In this document: positions 12,047 to 25,077 of the stretch, piece by piece | How the letters are laid out: each line of letters begins with the position of its first letter | How positions within the stretch are numbered: position 1 is the stretch's first letter | Source: Ehretia macrophylla | Taxonomy: Eukaryota; Streptophyta; Magnoliopsida; Boraginales; Ehretiaceae | Length of the DNA: 64,000 bases | Reading direction: 5' to 3' | NCBI GenBank assembly: GCA_037974665.1 | Contig: CM075771.1 | Location: 34,456,425 to 34,520,424 of the forward strand | Program-made: the position numbers and the translations under genes | The notes under the pieces: model-generated | The model's database searches: none | Told to the model about the DNA's origin: nothing | The model's input: the letters and a program-made list of their open reading frames with translations, nothing else

Positions 12047-15000
12047 TCAAATTGAGGGTATGCACAAGCACACATTCTTTACAACATAGGTCTATCCCTA
12101 GTTGAAGATAAAATATAAATATAACAAACCCCCTTAATTTCTAGCAACTTATACTTTTAGATAAGCCGACAAGATAGTGATTTGATATGGTATCATAGTC
12201 AAGTTACTGAACGACCTTACATTCAAACCTCATCTACCCATTTAAAAATATATTAAAATTATCTATGTACAAAGCTACACAAGCAAAAACGTGTTGAAAA
12301 CAATAAAGTAATAATATAACACACACTCTTTCTTTTAACTTAGTAATTTGATAGTTTTCTTTATTTATTTCTGTTGTTTCTCTTAGTCTTTTTGTTTCCT
12401 TTTCTGTTATGTATTTTCCTCATGCAGTATTCACTTACCATTTATTGAGGAGAAACGTTTAGGTTAACATTTCCAGGGAAAAAAACAGTGGGGAAAAGAA
12501 AAAGTATTACAAAGCAGATATAACGTGTGACTGTTTCCAACTCGAAGAAAACGTACGCCTCATACACATGATTTGTGCATCGTTTGGTGTCAACTTTTTC
12601 TATGTTGTCTGAGCGGATTGTGATGATATAATGCATAATACAATAATAGGATTTTGGGGCATGGCCAAATAAAATTGTGCAACATTCGTGACTAAAGGTG
12701 GGCTAAGAAGAGCCTAGTGGTAAGCAGGGATTCTCGTACACTGTGAATAATTAAAGAAGAAAAATTATTTATATATTTTTTTATATAAAATCAAAAAGGC
12801 AAATAACCATAAACTTAGGTTTGAATCCTTCATTCTAACTGTTATTGGGATCATACTCTTGATTGAATTTATAAATGTTTTGTGTCGAGATGTTGTACTC
12901 CCCGAGTTTTAGTTCACATTTAACCGTTAGGTCAAGCGGTGGAATGCTAGTATACCCATTGTAAGTGGCGGAGCCAGGTACCCGGGGTTAGGGGGTGCAC
13001 TATAGCGATAAGTCAATAATAAAAATTTGATGACGCCCATCTATGCATAAAACAAAACTTAATTTAAGCATATTATAACATAAATGAGATTTTCAAGTAA
13101 CTCCCTCTCATTAAGAAATTATTTTCTAGAATAGAAAAGATAGAAAAACAACATAACTCTATATTTAAATTAAAGATAAAATCATGTTTCTACAAAGTGG
13201 CTAAAAATAATTATTAATATCCTTACAAGTTGGAATAATTTATTGGTGCTTTCATTATTCACTTTTCTAATAGAACAATACAAATATTAAGTAAGTTTTG
13301 CTTTTGGAGTTTTGCACTTAGTTTGTTCGTTTGTATTAAGTTTTTGTTTTTTTTTAAAAAGCAATGTTAAATTACTAATATACCCTCTCAATTTTACAAA
13401 CAATGAAGGTGAAACGAAACCTTCTTTTGGGGTGCAGTGGGGGAAAAGTCACGTGCACCCCTTGGGACAAATGTCTCTCCGCCCCCTGCCCACCGTTGGA
13501 GTATTTACCCTATAGTGGAATTTAATTCGATTTTTGTATTACAAATTGATTGAACGAGAATGTTTTTTTTAAAAAAAAATTTTAATTAAAAAAAAACAGA
13601 AAGGTGGGCTAAGAAAAGCAAAAAAGAAAGATTGATTACGTGGTCCACTTTGTTTTTGGTGCCAGCTAGTAGTGATTGATGATTCGTCATGGCTTTTTTC
13701 TGCCATGAAAATGCGCATGTCTGTTAATCATGTTGATAATGCACCTTTGCTCTTCAATAATGCTGCCTTTTATTAAACCATCTCCATATTTTTGCTTCTT
13801 TTTTTTTTCTGTGTGGATGTCCCTATTAAAAGACCGAAAATAGTACTGGTATATATAAAAGGAAAGAAATGATGCACTCATATCTTCATTACATTGGACG
13901 TTAACTCTAGCTAATAAAAATGTTAATAAAGTCTCCATTGGTTAGCTAGAAAGATTCGTTGTAACTTTTTCCCGTTCAATTGGCTCTTTAAAACTCCTAT
14001 TGAGTTTTAACACCTCCTTTCTCATGGTATTTATGTGAATTTAGCTAATCTACAATTCTTTTATCTACAATTATATATAGGGTAAATAGCATATTATTCC
14101 CATGTATTTTTTTAAAAATACACAATATCCTCTTGTGTTTTAAAAATTAGCTGATTACCCTCCTATGATTTGTTAAAAATAGCTGATTACCCCCTTATGT
14201 TTTAACAATTAGCTGATTACCCCCCTATATTTTATAAAATTAGCTAATTACCCCTTTGTGCTTTTTAAAAATTAGTACTTTTGTTAGAAAATGAAATGGG
14301 ACAATCAGTTACTTTTATAAAATACAAGAAAGTAATCAGCTACTTTTAGCAAATCACAGGGAGACAATCAGTTAATTTTTAAAACACAGAGGGTATTGTG
14401 CACTTTTAGCAAAACACAAGGGGATAATTAACTAATTTTTAAAACACAGGGGAGTATTGTGCATTTTTAGCAAAACACAGGGAGGTAATACGCTATTTAC
14501 CCTTATATATAATATTCATCCCGATTAATACCACGTGTCCAAATATTACATACGAACTATATTAATCTTGCTAATGTAAATCTTTACTGTTTAATGATAT
14601 TCAATATTTCAGATTAGAAAGAATATATATATTAACTATTGGTTTACTAGAAACCAGGTCTATATCAGATTTTTTTTTTTCCTGAAATATATGTGACTGA
14701 GTTAATAAGAACATTGTTACTAATTATTCAACTTTGGACTTAGTAATTCATTTTTTTTTCTTTGGTATTATTGACGTCGAAACCTTGGTTCGAATTTTGA
14801 TTGAAATAAGTCGTTATTCGACCATTTCACCTAATTTTTAGATATAATTTATAATTTCTTTTTTTTTTTGGCGAAATTGTGCTAATCTTTTGTTGGTTTT
14901 TTATTGGATACTTAATTTACAGTTAAGGCACTGAACCAAGCTAGGTTGGAAGCAAATATAAGAGCAAGCGGGGACAAAAGTTACAAGAAAAAATGGCCTA

Positions 15001-18000
15001 GCCCATATGCAGTTGCTTGTGGTGTACTACTTTCGCTTTCATTTCTCAAGTACTTTTACCCCCCAATAAAATGGCTGGCAATTGGAGCTGTCGCCATTGG
15101 AATCATCCCCATTTTTCTCAGAGGTGTAGCAGCAGTGCGCAATTGCAGACTTGATATCAACATTCTTGTTCTCATTGCAGGTATCTATATATATCTGAAA
15201 AATTATTATATTAGTTTGAATTGATGAGTTAGTTTTTCACATTGTTAGTGAAATCTACACGGATGAGTTTTACTAATATATAAGAGATTGATATCAGTAC
15301 GTCCTGATTGAAATTAATTTTTCTTATATATTTTATTATCACTTGATAATATTCTGTAGCTAACTAATTAAGACTATGATGATAAGGTTGTATTTTCAAG
15401 ATGGATGATGAAGACATTAAAAAATAAAATAAGTTGTAAGAATAAAAGATAACATCAAAAGACGTGAAGTATATCTCCCGGCAGCATATTTTGAGAATCA
15501 AGAATCAGGTTTGGGTTAAAATGGTGCGTACTGAAAAAGTCAAAAAGCTAGAAGATTTGGTCAGTTGGTCGACCCCACTCAATTCCAAGGAATATGATAA
15601 AGTAAAATTTAATAATTATAAATTGTTTATTTAATTATTACGATATGATAATATAAAAAAATTATTATTTTTTAATTTCATTTATAGGGATCAAAATTTC
15701 TATGTGAGACCGAAGAGGAAGAATAATTAGTCTTTCTTAATACTTTTTGTTTCAAATGTTCGTTTTCCAAAACTTTGCCTTTCTATTATATGAATTCAGG
15801 TGATGATCAGCATCAACATCACTTAATTAGAATTGGTTTCTATCTATCCCAAGTGAGACCGGAGGGAAAGAAGCCGTCCTAAGTAGTACTGTAATTACTA
15901 TTTTTGTATATTCACGCAAGAAAGATACAAAAGAGAAAAGGGAGAAAAAAGACTCCATAAAATATCTATAATACAAATAGAGTAATGTTAGATGTTATTT
16001 TATTTTTAACACTCAAATATTTTTTCTTACGTGTATGTCTAGAACTTAAGAAATATTTTTATTATCTCTCTTTTTTTAACATGCCAACTAAGTATATCAT
16101 AAGAGATCATTTTTAGTAATAAAAATAAGATGATGTTTAACATTACTCGTAGAGATTATAGGTTTGCATCTGCTAGGCAAAAGCCGTTCTTAAAAGCCGA
16201 TACAAAGGACCAAAACCCAAAAAAAAAAAAAAAAAAATTATCACATGAGTTTTGTTAAATAATATGCTTTTCTCATTAGACCCTCAATATGTTATACTTT
16301 TTCGAATTTGCGTTTTCTCATATCTTATAACATTATAAAATGATAGTATAGACAATTTACTATCATTAAATTTTTCTGTTTAACGTTATATCATTATTCT
16401 CCTTCATTTCTCAATTCTTGTTGCTTGAATGCGAAGTGATCCAAACCTTTTCCTTAAAGAGGGCAGAGGAAATAAATAACTTCCAACCTTAGTTGCCAAT
16501 TCCTTTAAGTATGTTAAGCTACTTTATTTCTGTCATCCACTACATTTCTTAACATTCTACTATTCTTTTTGTCTTTTTATTCAAGAGTACATGAACAAAG
16601 TAATTTAGTGCCCAAAAAGCTTCCAATTACTCAGATTTTCCTCATGCGGTATATAAAATAACTTAGGTATCTTTCGTATTTAAAAAAAAAGAAAAAGAAA
16701 CAAATATGTTAGAACAAGCAAAAGATTGTGCATCTTTATTCTTTGTTCAGATACCTTTGTTTGGTAGAGGTTCTTTTGCTTGTTTCAAAGAAATATATAT
16801 ATAAAAACAAGCAAAAAAAAAAAAAACCGATACCAATTAAATATATTTAAACAAAGACTAAAGACGCACAATATTCAGTCAATTCGATAAAACCTATATT
16901 TATGGGCGAAGATGAAGAATTCACTATAATTAAGACTTAAGAGATTAAAAAAAATTAATATCTCTTAACCCCAAATCCAAAATAAACCTAATTTTTGCAC
17001 ACTTAAATATAGGGCCTCAAAGATAGGCCCATATCTTCTAGTTGACGAATTAGAGCTCACAAAATAAACCGTTCAAAATCGTGACGGTTGATGAAATTTT
17101 TAGGATATTTTAGGGTTTAGGCACGTAGGGGCGTTTGGTTCATGAATTAATTTTTTATTATTGAATATTCTCTGGAATGTCATTCTCAAAAATGTGATTA
17201 AAACTGTTTGGTACGTCAAAAATATTCCTAGAAATATTTTGTCAAATTTTTATAAATAATTTTTTGTTATGTTTGGTTAGACTCAATATTCTTAGGAATC
17301 TTAAGCAATTTTCCAACAATATTCCTAACTCAAAAAAAAACTAATAATTTTAATTTAATTTAATTTATTTTTATTTTTATTTTTTTATTTTCTAAATATT
17401 TTTTATTTTTTTCTTTTATTCTTATTAATTTATTTTATTCTTATTCTTATTTATTTTATTTGTTTACTTCATCTTATTTTATTTTATTTTTATTTTTATT
17501 TTATGTTATTTAATTTTTTATTTAAATTATCAAATGTTAGTTTAGCTTAATATTTTATTTTTTCTAAATATTTTAATTTTTTACTTTTATTTTATTTTAT
17601 TCTTATTAATTTTTTATTATATCTTATTTTAATTACTAATTCAATTTTATTATTTATTTTTAATTTTTAATTTAATTTATCTTATTTTTATTTTATTTTA
17701 TATTTTTTTCTTTCTTTTTTTTTTTTTTTTTTTTCTTTTATTTTATCTTATTTTTATTTTATTATTTTTAATTTTTATGTTTTATTTTTAATTTATTTTT
17801 TGAATTATGTTATGTTATTTGTTTTAATTTTGCATTTTTTAAGATGTGTATTTCTGTCTTTTACTTTCTCCAAAACATTCTACTACTTGGGAATGTAATA
17901 TTCTCACCCCTTCACATGGGAATAGAAATTAAGTAAATTATGAGAGTATTACATTATCAAGAATATGATATTCTCGAAAATATTTTTTTATTCCGTAAAT

Positions 18001-21000
18001 CAAATATGAGAATAACATATTCTAAACTTCATATCCCTGAAAATCCTATATGATTCCACGAACCAAACGCCCCCGTATAAAAATTGATACTGTTGGAAGC
18101 TGGAGAAGCGTGTACTTCAAATTGATTGGTATACTTATATATGGAAAGGACAAAATATCGCGCTAAATAAAGAATTACCCCTTATGGATTACCGAAATTT
18201 ATTTGTATCTCATTCTGGTCATTTTAATATTTAGAATTAAAAAAGAATGATCAAATGATGGAAACAAGATTGTGAACTTGGAATTTATTTATTTTTATAG
18301 ATTTTAATATTCTTTTAGATGGAAAATATTAGATTTGTTAACTTATAAGATGAGTTAGAACTGTATGTTTTTCTTGTCCAAGACTTCAAACATTGTTGCT
18401 AATGCATTGGTATATTGTACAGTTGCTGGATCCATTGCCTTGAAAGATTATTGGGAAGCTGGCACTATTGTTTTCCTATTTACAATAGCTGAATGGCTAG
18501 AGTCAAGAGCAAGCCATAAGGTACTCTCAACTCGGACTTTTTTTTTAGATTAAATGAGCAAGTGATTTTATACAGTTACTTCCAATAACTTTCAATATAT
18601 AATATTCAAGGTCTATCCCATAACACAATTTGTAAAACATACTAGACGCTTGCCCTTGACTTAATATGAAGTGTTAAATCATTCCCCTTGAGGACGTTAT
18701 ATTTATTGTAAACCCTCGAATTTACAATCAAGATTATGAGAAGAAGCCCTAAGATTCATTTATTTTTTAGGTAGATCATTAGTAACTTATTCTATCTTGA
18801 AGACTCAAAGGATAAAGAGAGTGGTGGAAGAACTAATGGTTTTTATTAGCGGAGATTAGCATGGTGAGGGAGAAGAGGATAGAGGTGATGGTGTTTTCAG
18901 AATAGATAGGGTTGAGCCCCCCTTAGGTTTTTCTTAATATGATTATTTACATGAGTACTCTAATTTGTGGCCCAAGCTAGGTCTACTTTTACATTGGCTC
19001 AAGCTGATCCGGACCTAATTAGATATATGAAAAATAAGGCCTAGATCGAGGCCAAATTTTGGCAACTACATTTATATGAATATTGATGTGCTACTTAACA
19101 TAAAGAAGATTACAAAATCATACATTATAAGTGGATTTCTTGGTAATGTTATAATGTTAGTAGGGAGATCTAAGAACATTGAACTGTTCTTGTTATAAGG
19201 TTATGAGGGGATTCAAATCCAATCTTTAAGCATTTTTTCTTCCCCCATGGTATGGGCTCCTTCAATCTAATTAATTTATTTCCATACTTACGTAGGCCAC
19301 TGCTGTGATGTCATCATTGGTAAATGTAGTACCTCAACGAGCAGTCTTAGCAGAAACTGGTGAAGAAGTGGATGCTGATGAAGTGAAGTTGAACACCATT
19401 CTTGCAGTTAAGGCTGGTGAAATAATACCAATTGATGGGGTTGTTGTTGATGGGAATTGTGAAGTAGATGAGAAAACTTTAACAGGAGAATCTTTTCCAG
19501 TAGCCAAAGAGAAAGACTCCACTGTATGGGCGGGAACACTCAACCTCAATGGTAAAATTGCTCTCGTTCGTAATAAATTCCGAGCATTGCTACATGTCAT
19601 CCCTTCATCCAATCTTATTTAATAGGATTTTTATCATAATACACTAGAGCTTTGAAATTCAGAATTCATTATAAGGATGAACAGGGTGATATAAAATATT
19701 ACTCATCGATTCATGATCTAATCAATGACATGTCTAGTTTGTGCTGACTCATTCTATTCTTCTTCAGGGTATATTAGCATAAAAACTGCAGCTGTGGCTG
19801 AGGATTGTGTTGTGGCTAGAATGGCAAAGCTTGTAGAAGATGCACAAAATAACAAGTCTAGTACCCAAAGATTCATAGACAAGTGTGCCAAATATTACAC
19901 ACCAGGTTGGTAAATTCTAAAGCTAGTTTGAGGTAGCACCAGAAATGTTTGTCTACAACGTCTGCTTATTTCTTGGCTAAAGTAGCTTTTCCCATGGCCA
20001 AACATACTCCATTATCAATTGTTACTGAGTTGTGTTGGCTTCTTTAGCAATGATAGTTACGTGGTCATCTCATCTAAAAGCTTATGTTGGTTTAATGTCT
20101 TTAACATGCCCCCTTACGTGGAAGCAAGGTTTTGTTGAGCTATACATGTAGTAAACAGGATGATAGTGGCGAGTTATATCTTTTGTGCTTCTTGAAAAAG
20201 TGATAGCTTGATTGTGAAAGTTATCTTTCTGCTTATTGTTTACCAGAATAATTTCTGTTACTTCAATTTTTGTGGTTAATTTATCATTCAGGCATATGAA
20301 AATTCTGTATCTAGATTGATCTATAACATTTTGCAGTTGTCGTGGCTATGTCTGCTTCATTTGTGATAATCCCTGCTGCACTGAGAGTTCCTAATGAGAA
20401 AGAGTGGTATCGCTTGGCTTTGGTTGTGTTGGTGAGTGCATGTCCATGTGCACTTATCCTCTCTACACCTGTTGCAATGTTCTGTGCACTTTCAAAGGCA
20501 GCAACATCGGGTCTTCTGTTTAAAGGAGCAGAATATCTCGAAACTCTTGCTAAAATAAAGATCATGGCTTTCGACAAAACAGGGACGATCACTAGAGGAG
20601 AGTTTGTAGTGACAGATTTCAAACCTCTACTGGATGATGTTGGCTTGAATACCTTGATTTACTGGTAAACTTTATTCTACATTGTTTTTCCCTTTCCTGT
20701 TGAATCATCGTTTACACTGTGCGCCATTGTATTTACATATCTAAGAATCAACACTATTCTACTACCTTGGATTCGTGATTTAATGAAGTTGAGTACATTC
20801 ACAGAGACAAAGCTGCCAATTACGTATTTAAAGCAAGTAGACAGCATGAGCTAGCCGTTCAAATTACAACGGTTCTAGTGACATTACAGTATGCTGATTG
20901 ATGAAGTCCCAGAAATTATGCCTACTTGTTGAATGCTAACAGAAACAAAGATAATATAGTGGAAATGTTTCATCGATGGAATGAACTGATATGGTGTGAA

Positions 21001-23137
21001 TGGCATGCACACTAATGATGCTATTAGTTCAACAGGATTAACCTAGACTAAAATCTAATATCTTGAGTGGATATTTCAGGGTTTCAAGCATTGAAAGTAA
21101 GTCAAGTCATCCAATGGCATCAGCATTGGTCGACTATGCACAATCACATTCAGTCATTCCAAAGCCGGATAAAGTCGAGCAATTTCAAAATTTTCCAGGT
21201 GAAGGGATTTATGGAAAGATTGAAGGGAAAGAGGTATATGTCGGGAATAAAAAAATGTCCTTGAGAGCAGGGTGTGCCACAGGTGAATAACCTAACCTCT
21301 AAATCTCATATTTAATTCGGCAACAAAGGTCAAGATGGTCAGAATGAACTGACATGGAAAGTATTGTCTGAGTTGAACAAGTCTCTTTGTCAAAAGTTAG
21401 TGTCTGTCTCTCTGAATCGCTATAACAGAGAAGCAATTATTTACAAGTTTTTTTTTTAGTTCTCCAATTATCTATTTCGATTGAATTTGCAGTTCCAACG
21501 TTAGAAGATGATACTAGAGATGGAAAGTCGATTGGATTCGTATTCTTGGGATCATGTCCAGCTGGAATTTTCAGTTTATCTGATATTTGCAGAACTGGAG
21601 TGAAGGATGCACTCAAAGAGCTGAAAACGATGGGCATCAGAACCGCCATGCTTACTGGAGATTCTGATGGAGCTGCCAAACATGCACAAAATCAGGTATT
21701 TGAGAAACCCAAAAATTATAATAGCTTTGGAATTTTTTGGCTCAAAATCAATGCTCATATTGAGTATTGAATTGCTCGGATTATAGTCAAATTTCAAATA
21801 CCAAGTGGAAGTTTAAACAAAATTTGGTGATAGACGGATGAATATGTTTGCAGTTAGGGGGCGCTTTGGATATTATACATGCAGAACTTTTACCAGAAGA
21901 CAAGGCAAGAATCATTCAAGAATTTCAGAAGGAAGCACCAACTGGTATGATTGGTGATGGCCTCAATGATGCTCCAGCACTGGCTGCAGCTGATATTGGC
22001 ATCTCAATGGGTATTTCGGGCTCAGCACTCGCAACAGAAACAGGAAATGTGATCCTCATGTCAGATGATATTAGGAGGATCCCAAAAGCTACACGTCTTG
22101 CAAGAAGGGTTCGAAGGAAAATAGTTGAGAATGTGATCTTGTCCATATCTACCAAGACTGCCATATTGGCATTGGCCATAGCAGGTCATCCACTCGTTTG
22201 GGCTGCAGTGCTTTCAGATGTTGGTACGTGTTTGCTGGTGATCTTCAACAGCATGCTACTTCTACAAGGAACACATAGACATGGAAGAAAATGTTGCAAA
22301 ACTGTTGTTGCCTCACATGTCCACAAAAGTGAATGCACAACTAGTTGTCACTCCTCTCATACTCATCAACCTTGTCCTGATATTGATAGTCATGAGAAGC
22401 ATGAGCTAAAAACATGCTCTTATGATATGCGCGATGAAGAGTGCCAGTTGGGCCCTCTAACTTCAAACTCCTGTGGGAACAACACGTGCTCGGGATCCAT
22501 TGACAAGCATGGTTGTCATTCGCATAATAATCAACTAAACGAGGCAAAAGGCATGGATCACGGAAGTTGCAACATTGTTGTTCAAGACAGAGGATCATGT
22601 GGTGGACATGATCATGGTTGTCTAGATCACTCAGCTCCCCAAGAGGAAAATGAATCTGCAAACTCAATTCAAAGGCACAGTGGCTGTGCAGCAGATGGTG
22701 AAATCCATGACACAGAAAATTGCAACCATATCAGCCATAGTTTGACTGCTCATGACGATTCTACTTGTTCTTTAAAAGTAGGCCAACTCAATACTTCTAA
22801 CAATAACTGCAAGGCAAACTGCTGTACAAGCGAATCCAGTAATCAACTCAGGGACGAAGAGATAGGGAACCTAGTTAGAAAATGCTGCAAGTCTAAACCG
22901 TCAAATCAAGAAGTTCTTTCCAGGTGCAAGAAGCATGGTACAGAATGCGGCGTACCAGTTCGTTCAACCATTAATATCTTACGAGGTAATAGCCACGTAA
23001 ACTGCAACGCTGTTAAGGCCTGTTCCACCTTAGAGAAGAGACAGATTGGTGGATGCTGCAGGAAGGAATGTTGTGCTAAGAGCGCACATTTAGGATCTAG
23101 TTTCAGAGGAGGCCTATCTGAAATTGTGATTGAGTAG
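11536..23137 (+). CDS. HMA2: P1B-type Zn/Cd-transporting ATPase, HMA2/HMA4 type (9 exons, 989 aa)
   Basis: ATP-driven export of Zn2+ and Cd2+ across a membrane; in Arabidopsis this clade works at the plasma membrane in root-to-shoot loading. Exons: 11536-11737, 14923-15180, 18423-18520, 19296-19551, 19768-19905, 20337-20664, 21080-21282, 21493-21695, 21854-23137. All introns are GT-AG and all phases agree. Motifs: N-terminal metal-binding GLCCSSE at residues 21-27 (the Zn-type GxCCxxE), actuator TGES 249-252, transmembrane CPCA 353-356, phosphorylation site DKTGT with D397, HP at 437-438, TGDS 549-552, GDGLND 596-601. After the last membrane segment a tail of about 290 residues (700-989) carries about 29 Cys and 24 His, with CC pairs, and ends in EIVIE. 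AtHMA2 is 951 aa, so this is full length. The long metal-binding tail argues for HMA2/HMA4 rather than the shorter HMA3; HMA2 versus HMA4 needs a tree. Confidence 0.93.
11909..12100. repeat. Dispersed repeat in HMA intron 1 (copy of 38655-38845)
   Basis: This shares 'cagacacccaaa', 'agggtgtgca', 'gaaagagat' and 'caatataatgattt' with 38655-38845, in the same order and orientation. An (AT)n tract at 12007-12038 has expanded in its middle. It is probably a small TIR or retroposed element; its superfamily is unknown. Confidence 0.55.
12007..12038. repeat. (AT)n microsatellite in HMA intron 1
   Basis: About 16 AT units followed by a poly-T run. Confidence 0.9.
12694..13615 (+). mobile_element. 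Retroposon-like insertion flanked by a 16-bp direct repeat (HMA intron 1)
   Basis: A perfect 16-bp repeat, 'aaaggtgggctaagaa', lies at 12694-12709 and 13600-13615. The insert between them begins 'gagcctagtggtaagc', resembling a tRNA A box. It has a B-box-like 'ggtttgaatcc' near 12818 and ends in an A-rich run at about 13586-13599. Long TSDs plus an A-rich 3' end are typical of LINE/SINE-type retroposition. A second repeat, beginning 'ggcggagccagg' near 12966 and ending in a GC-rich stretch around 13485, may be nested in it. The insert is long for a SINE (890 bp), so it is probably composite. Confidence 0.6.
14080..14502. mobile_element. MULE-like MITE in HMA intron 1
   Basis: The ends are inverted (left 'gggtaaatagc', right 'gctatttaccc'), with a perfect 9-bp TSD 'ttatatata' at 14071-14079 and 14503-14511. 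The interior is a ladder of short units of the type 'agctgattacccccctat', in direct orientation in the left half and inverted in the right half. No coding capacity. Confidence 0.85.
15981..16150. mobile_element. Small MITE in HMA intron 2, about 170 bp
   Basis: The left end 'gagtaatgttagatgt' mirrors the right end (reverse complement 'cgagtaatgttaaacatc'), with a T/A-rich centre. TSD unclear. Confidence 0.55.
17128..18073. mobile_element. AT-core TIR element, family A copy 1 (HMA intron 2)
   Basis: The termini are 'ggggcgtttggttc' and 'gaaccaaacgccc', and 'cgta' occurs just outside both ends. The outer 200-240 bp on each side are ordinary sequence. The core of about 500 bp is a long low-complexity run of TTTTA/TTATT units. 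It is clearly homologous to 60687-61717, in the same orientation, sharing for example 'atgtttggttagactcaat' and 'acatgggaatagaaatt'. No transposase frame. Confidence 0.8.
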
Positions 23138-24369
23138 ATATGCATTTAGCTGTAAGAATCTTACAAACTTAATCTTCTTGATCTCCCTCTAGCTGAGCTA
23201 GAAAAATTCTGTAGAAATTTTCTCTGGTCGATTATTTATCGAAAGAAATCAACCAATGATAAGTCAGCAGGCTAAGGGGTGATTTCATAGTTTACAGTTC
23301 ACAAAATTGTTTCATATGGAAATCTTGTTGTACCATCTACCTAAATGTAAAAATTAAAAAAAAAGAAAAAAAGAAAAAAAAAAATCAATTTCAAGAAACA
23401 ACAATTTTGTTCTTGAGTTTCATTTTTCCAAGTTTTTCACCTTCTCTCTATTTATTCATTTTTCTTGTATCACATCCAACTTTTGACTAGCATTATCCAG
23501 CTAGTTAATACATGAATGATACATTGACAAAAAAAAATACATGAATGATACTTTGTATTGCTTTATGACAACATATAAAATTGTGAACTATATTCTCCAC
23601 AAAGATATCTTGTCTGGATGAATAAATATAGGCATAATGGAGTTAAGCATTTGACAATTATTGAAAATCCAATCACTACAAATCACCCATTTTCACCCTA
23701 ATTACAATCACCCACATAAATAATTTTAAAACCCCTTCCTAATCAATCTTTCCCTTATACCCCTCCCAATCCAAACAAGAGGATGGATTTGAAAATCCCT
23801 CCCCTACAAATCCTTTCCTCCCAAAACCTCCAATCCAAACAAGCCTCAAGATTATAAATTATGTGGTGTAACGGTACGCTCTAACACATGTTTCAAGACA
23901 ATTTTAAAGAGCGTGAATTCAAACTTAAAATATTTAACTACAAAAAATTGCTATCCGACTAATCCATCTAACTCTTAAGAGCTATTCATTTGTCAAGTTG
24001 GTCCAATCCATTATTTTTTTTCCCTTTTTTCTTTCTTGGGTAGGCACTCAAAATCCATTGCACTTGCAAATCATCTCTGACAAGAGACATGTATGTTTGA
24101 CAGAAATTATTCTTATGTCTTGGTATGTATGACCAATCTATCCCATCGAGGAGAGAACAATTCGCATCATTATATGAATTCAGGCATTGGTTAGATTCGC
24201 ATTCCACATTCCAAGTAATCTTCTGGAGAATACAGTCTTTATCTAAACAAATGCCTTGAGCGTTTGAATTTTTGTCAGAATCTTTTACTTTTTTTTTTTA
24301 CAGAATCTTTTACTTAATATGATGCTTTTTCAACCCTTTTGCATACGTGCCTCTCGAACAAGAGGGTGC
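23138..24369. other. 3' end of the HMA-type gene and intergenic DNA
   Basis: The 3' UTR starts at 23138; its end is not clear, as possible A-rich sites lie near 23350 and 23620. At about 23640-23850 a segment rich in 'ccaatccaaacaag' resembles the end of a TIR element, but no matching second end was found. No gene was seen. Confidence 0.5.
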
Positions 24370-24378
24370 TTTCTAAAA

Positions 24379-25068
24379 GGGTCAAAATCATTTTAGTTCC
24401 TGAGATTTATTTTAAAGATCAAATTGGTCTTTCAGATTTGTAAAAAAATCAAAAAGATCCCTCTAATTAACTTTTGTTAGCCAAATATTAATAGTCCAAT
24501 GGTTGACTGAGTTAAAAGACCATTATATCCTTAGGCAACATATATTATAAAAGAAAATTACAATAAAAGTCTAAATCAGTCTAAAAAAAATATCATTCAC
24601 ATACTTCGGGTAGGAAAAAAAAACAAAAACTAAAAAATATCAGTTCAAACATAAATAAATTAAAGTTAGTAATATATCGTTAAAAAATGAACAATTATGA
24701 TTCATTCTCTTTTCTGGGCGGTACCTTCATTGTTAATTATGTCAATGATAATTGTTCATTTTTTAACGATATATTACTGAATTTAATTTGTTTATGTTTG
24801 AATTGATATTTTTTAGTTTTAGTTTTTTTTTTCCTGCACAAATGTTGTGAATTATGTTTTTTTAGACTGATTTAAACTTTTATCGTAATTTTCTTTTATA
24901 ATATATGTTGTCTAAGGATATAATGGTCTTTTAACTCGGTCAACCCTTTGACTATTAACATTTGGCTAACAAAAGTTAATTGGAGGGACCAATTTAATCT
25001 TTTTACAAATCTGAGGGACCAATTTAATTTTTAGAGCAAACCTCAGGGACTAAAATGATTTTTGCCCC
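24379..25068. mobile_element. Near-perfect palindromic MULE-like element, 690 bp
   Basis: The two halves (24379 to about 24700 and about 24745-25068) are inverted copies over almost their whole length. Matching stretches include 'taatatatcgttaaaaaatg' and 'cattttttaacgatatatta'. The element is flanked by a perfect 9-bp TSD 'tttctaaaa' at 24370-24378 and 25069-25077. The ends read 'gggtcaaaa' and 'ttttgcccc'. A transcript would fold into a stem of about 300 bp. No coding frame. Confidence 0.88.
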
Positions 25069-25077
25069 TTTCTAAAA

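Noticed and set aside
22341-22667. 108-codon frame on the minus strand
   Set aside because: Shadow of HMA exon 9. The plus-strand frame has clear family motifs.
11536-23137. Assignment as HMA3 or as a Cu-transporting HMA5/RAN1 type
   Set aside because: The GxCCxxE N-terminus excludes the Cu type (GMxCxxC). The long Cys/His tail argues against the shorter HMA3.
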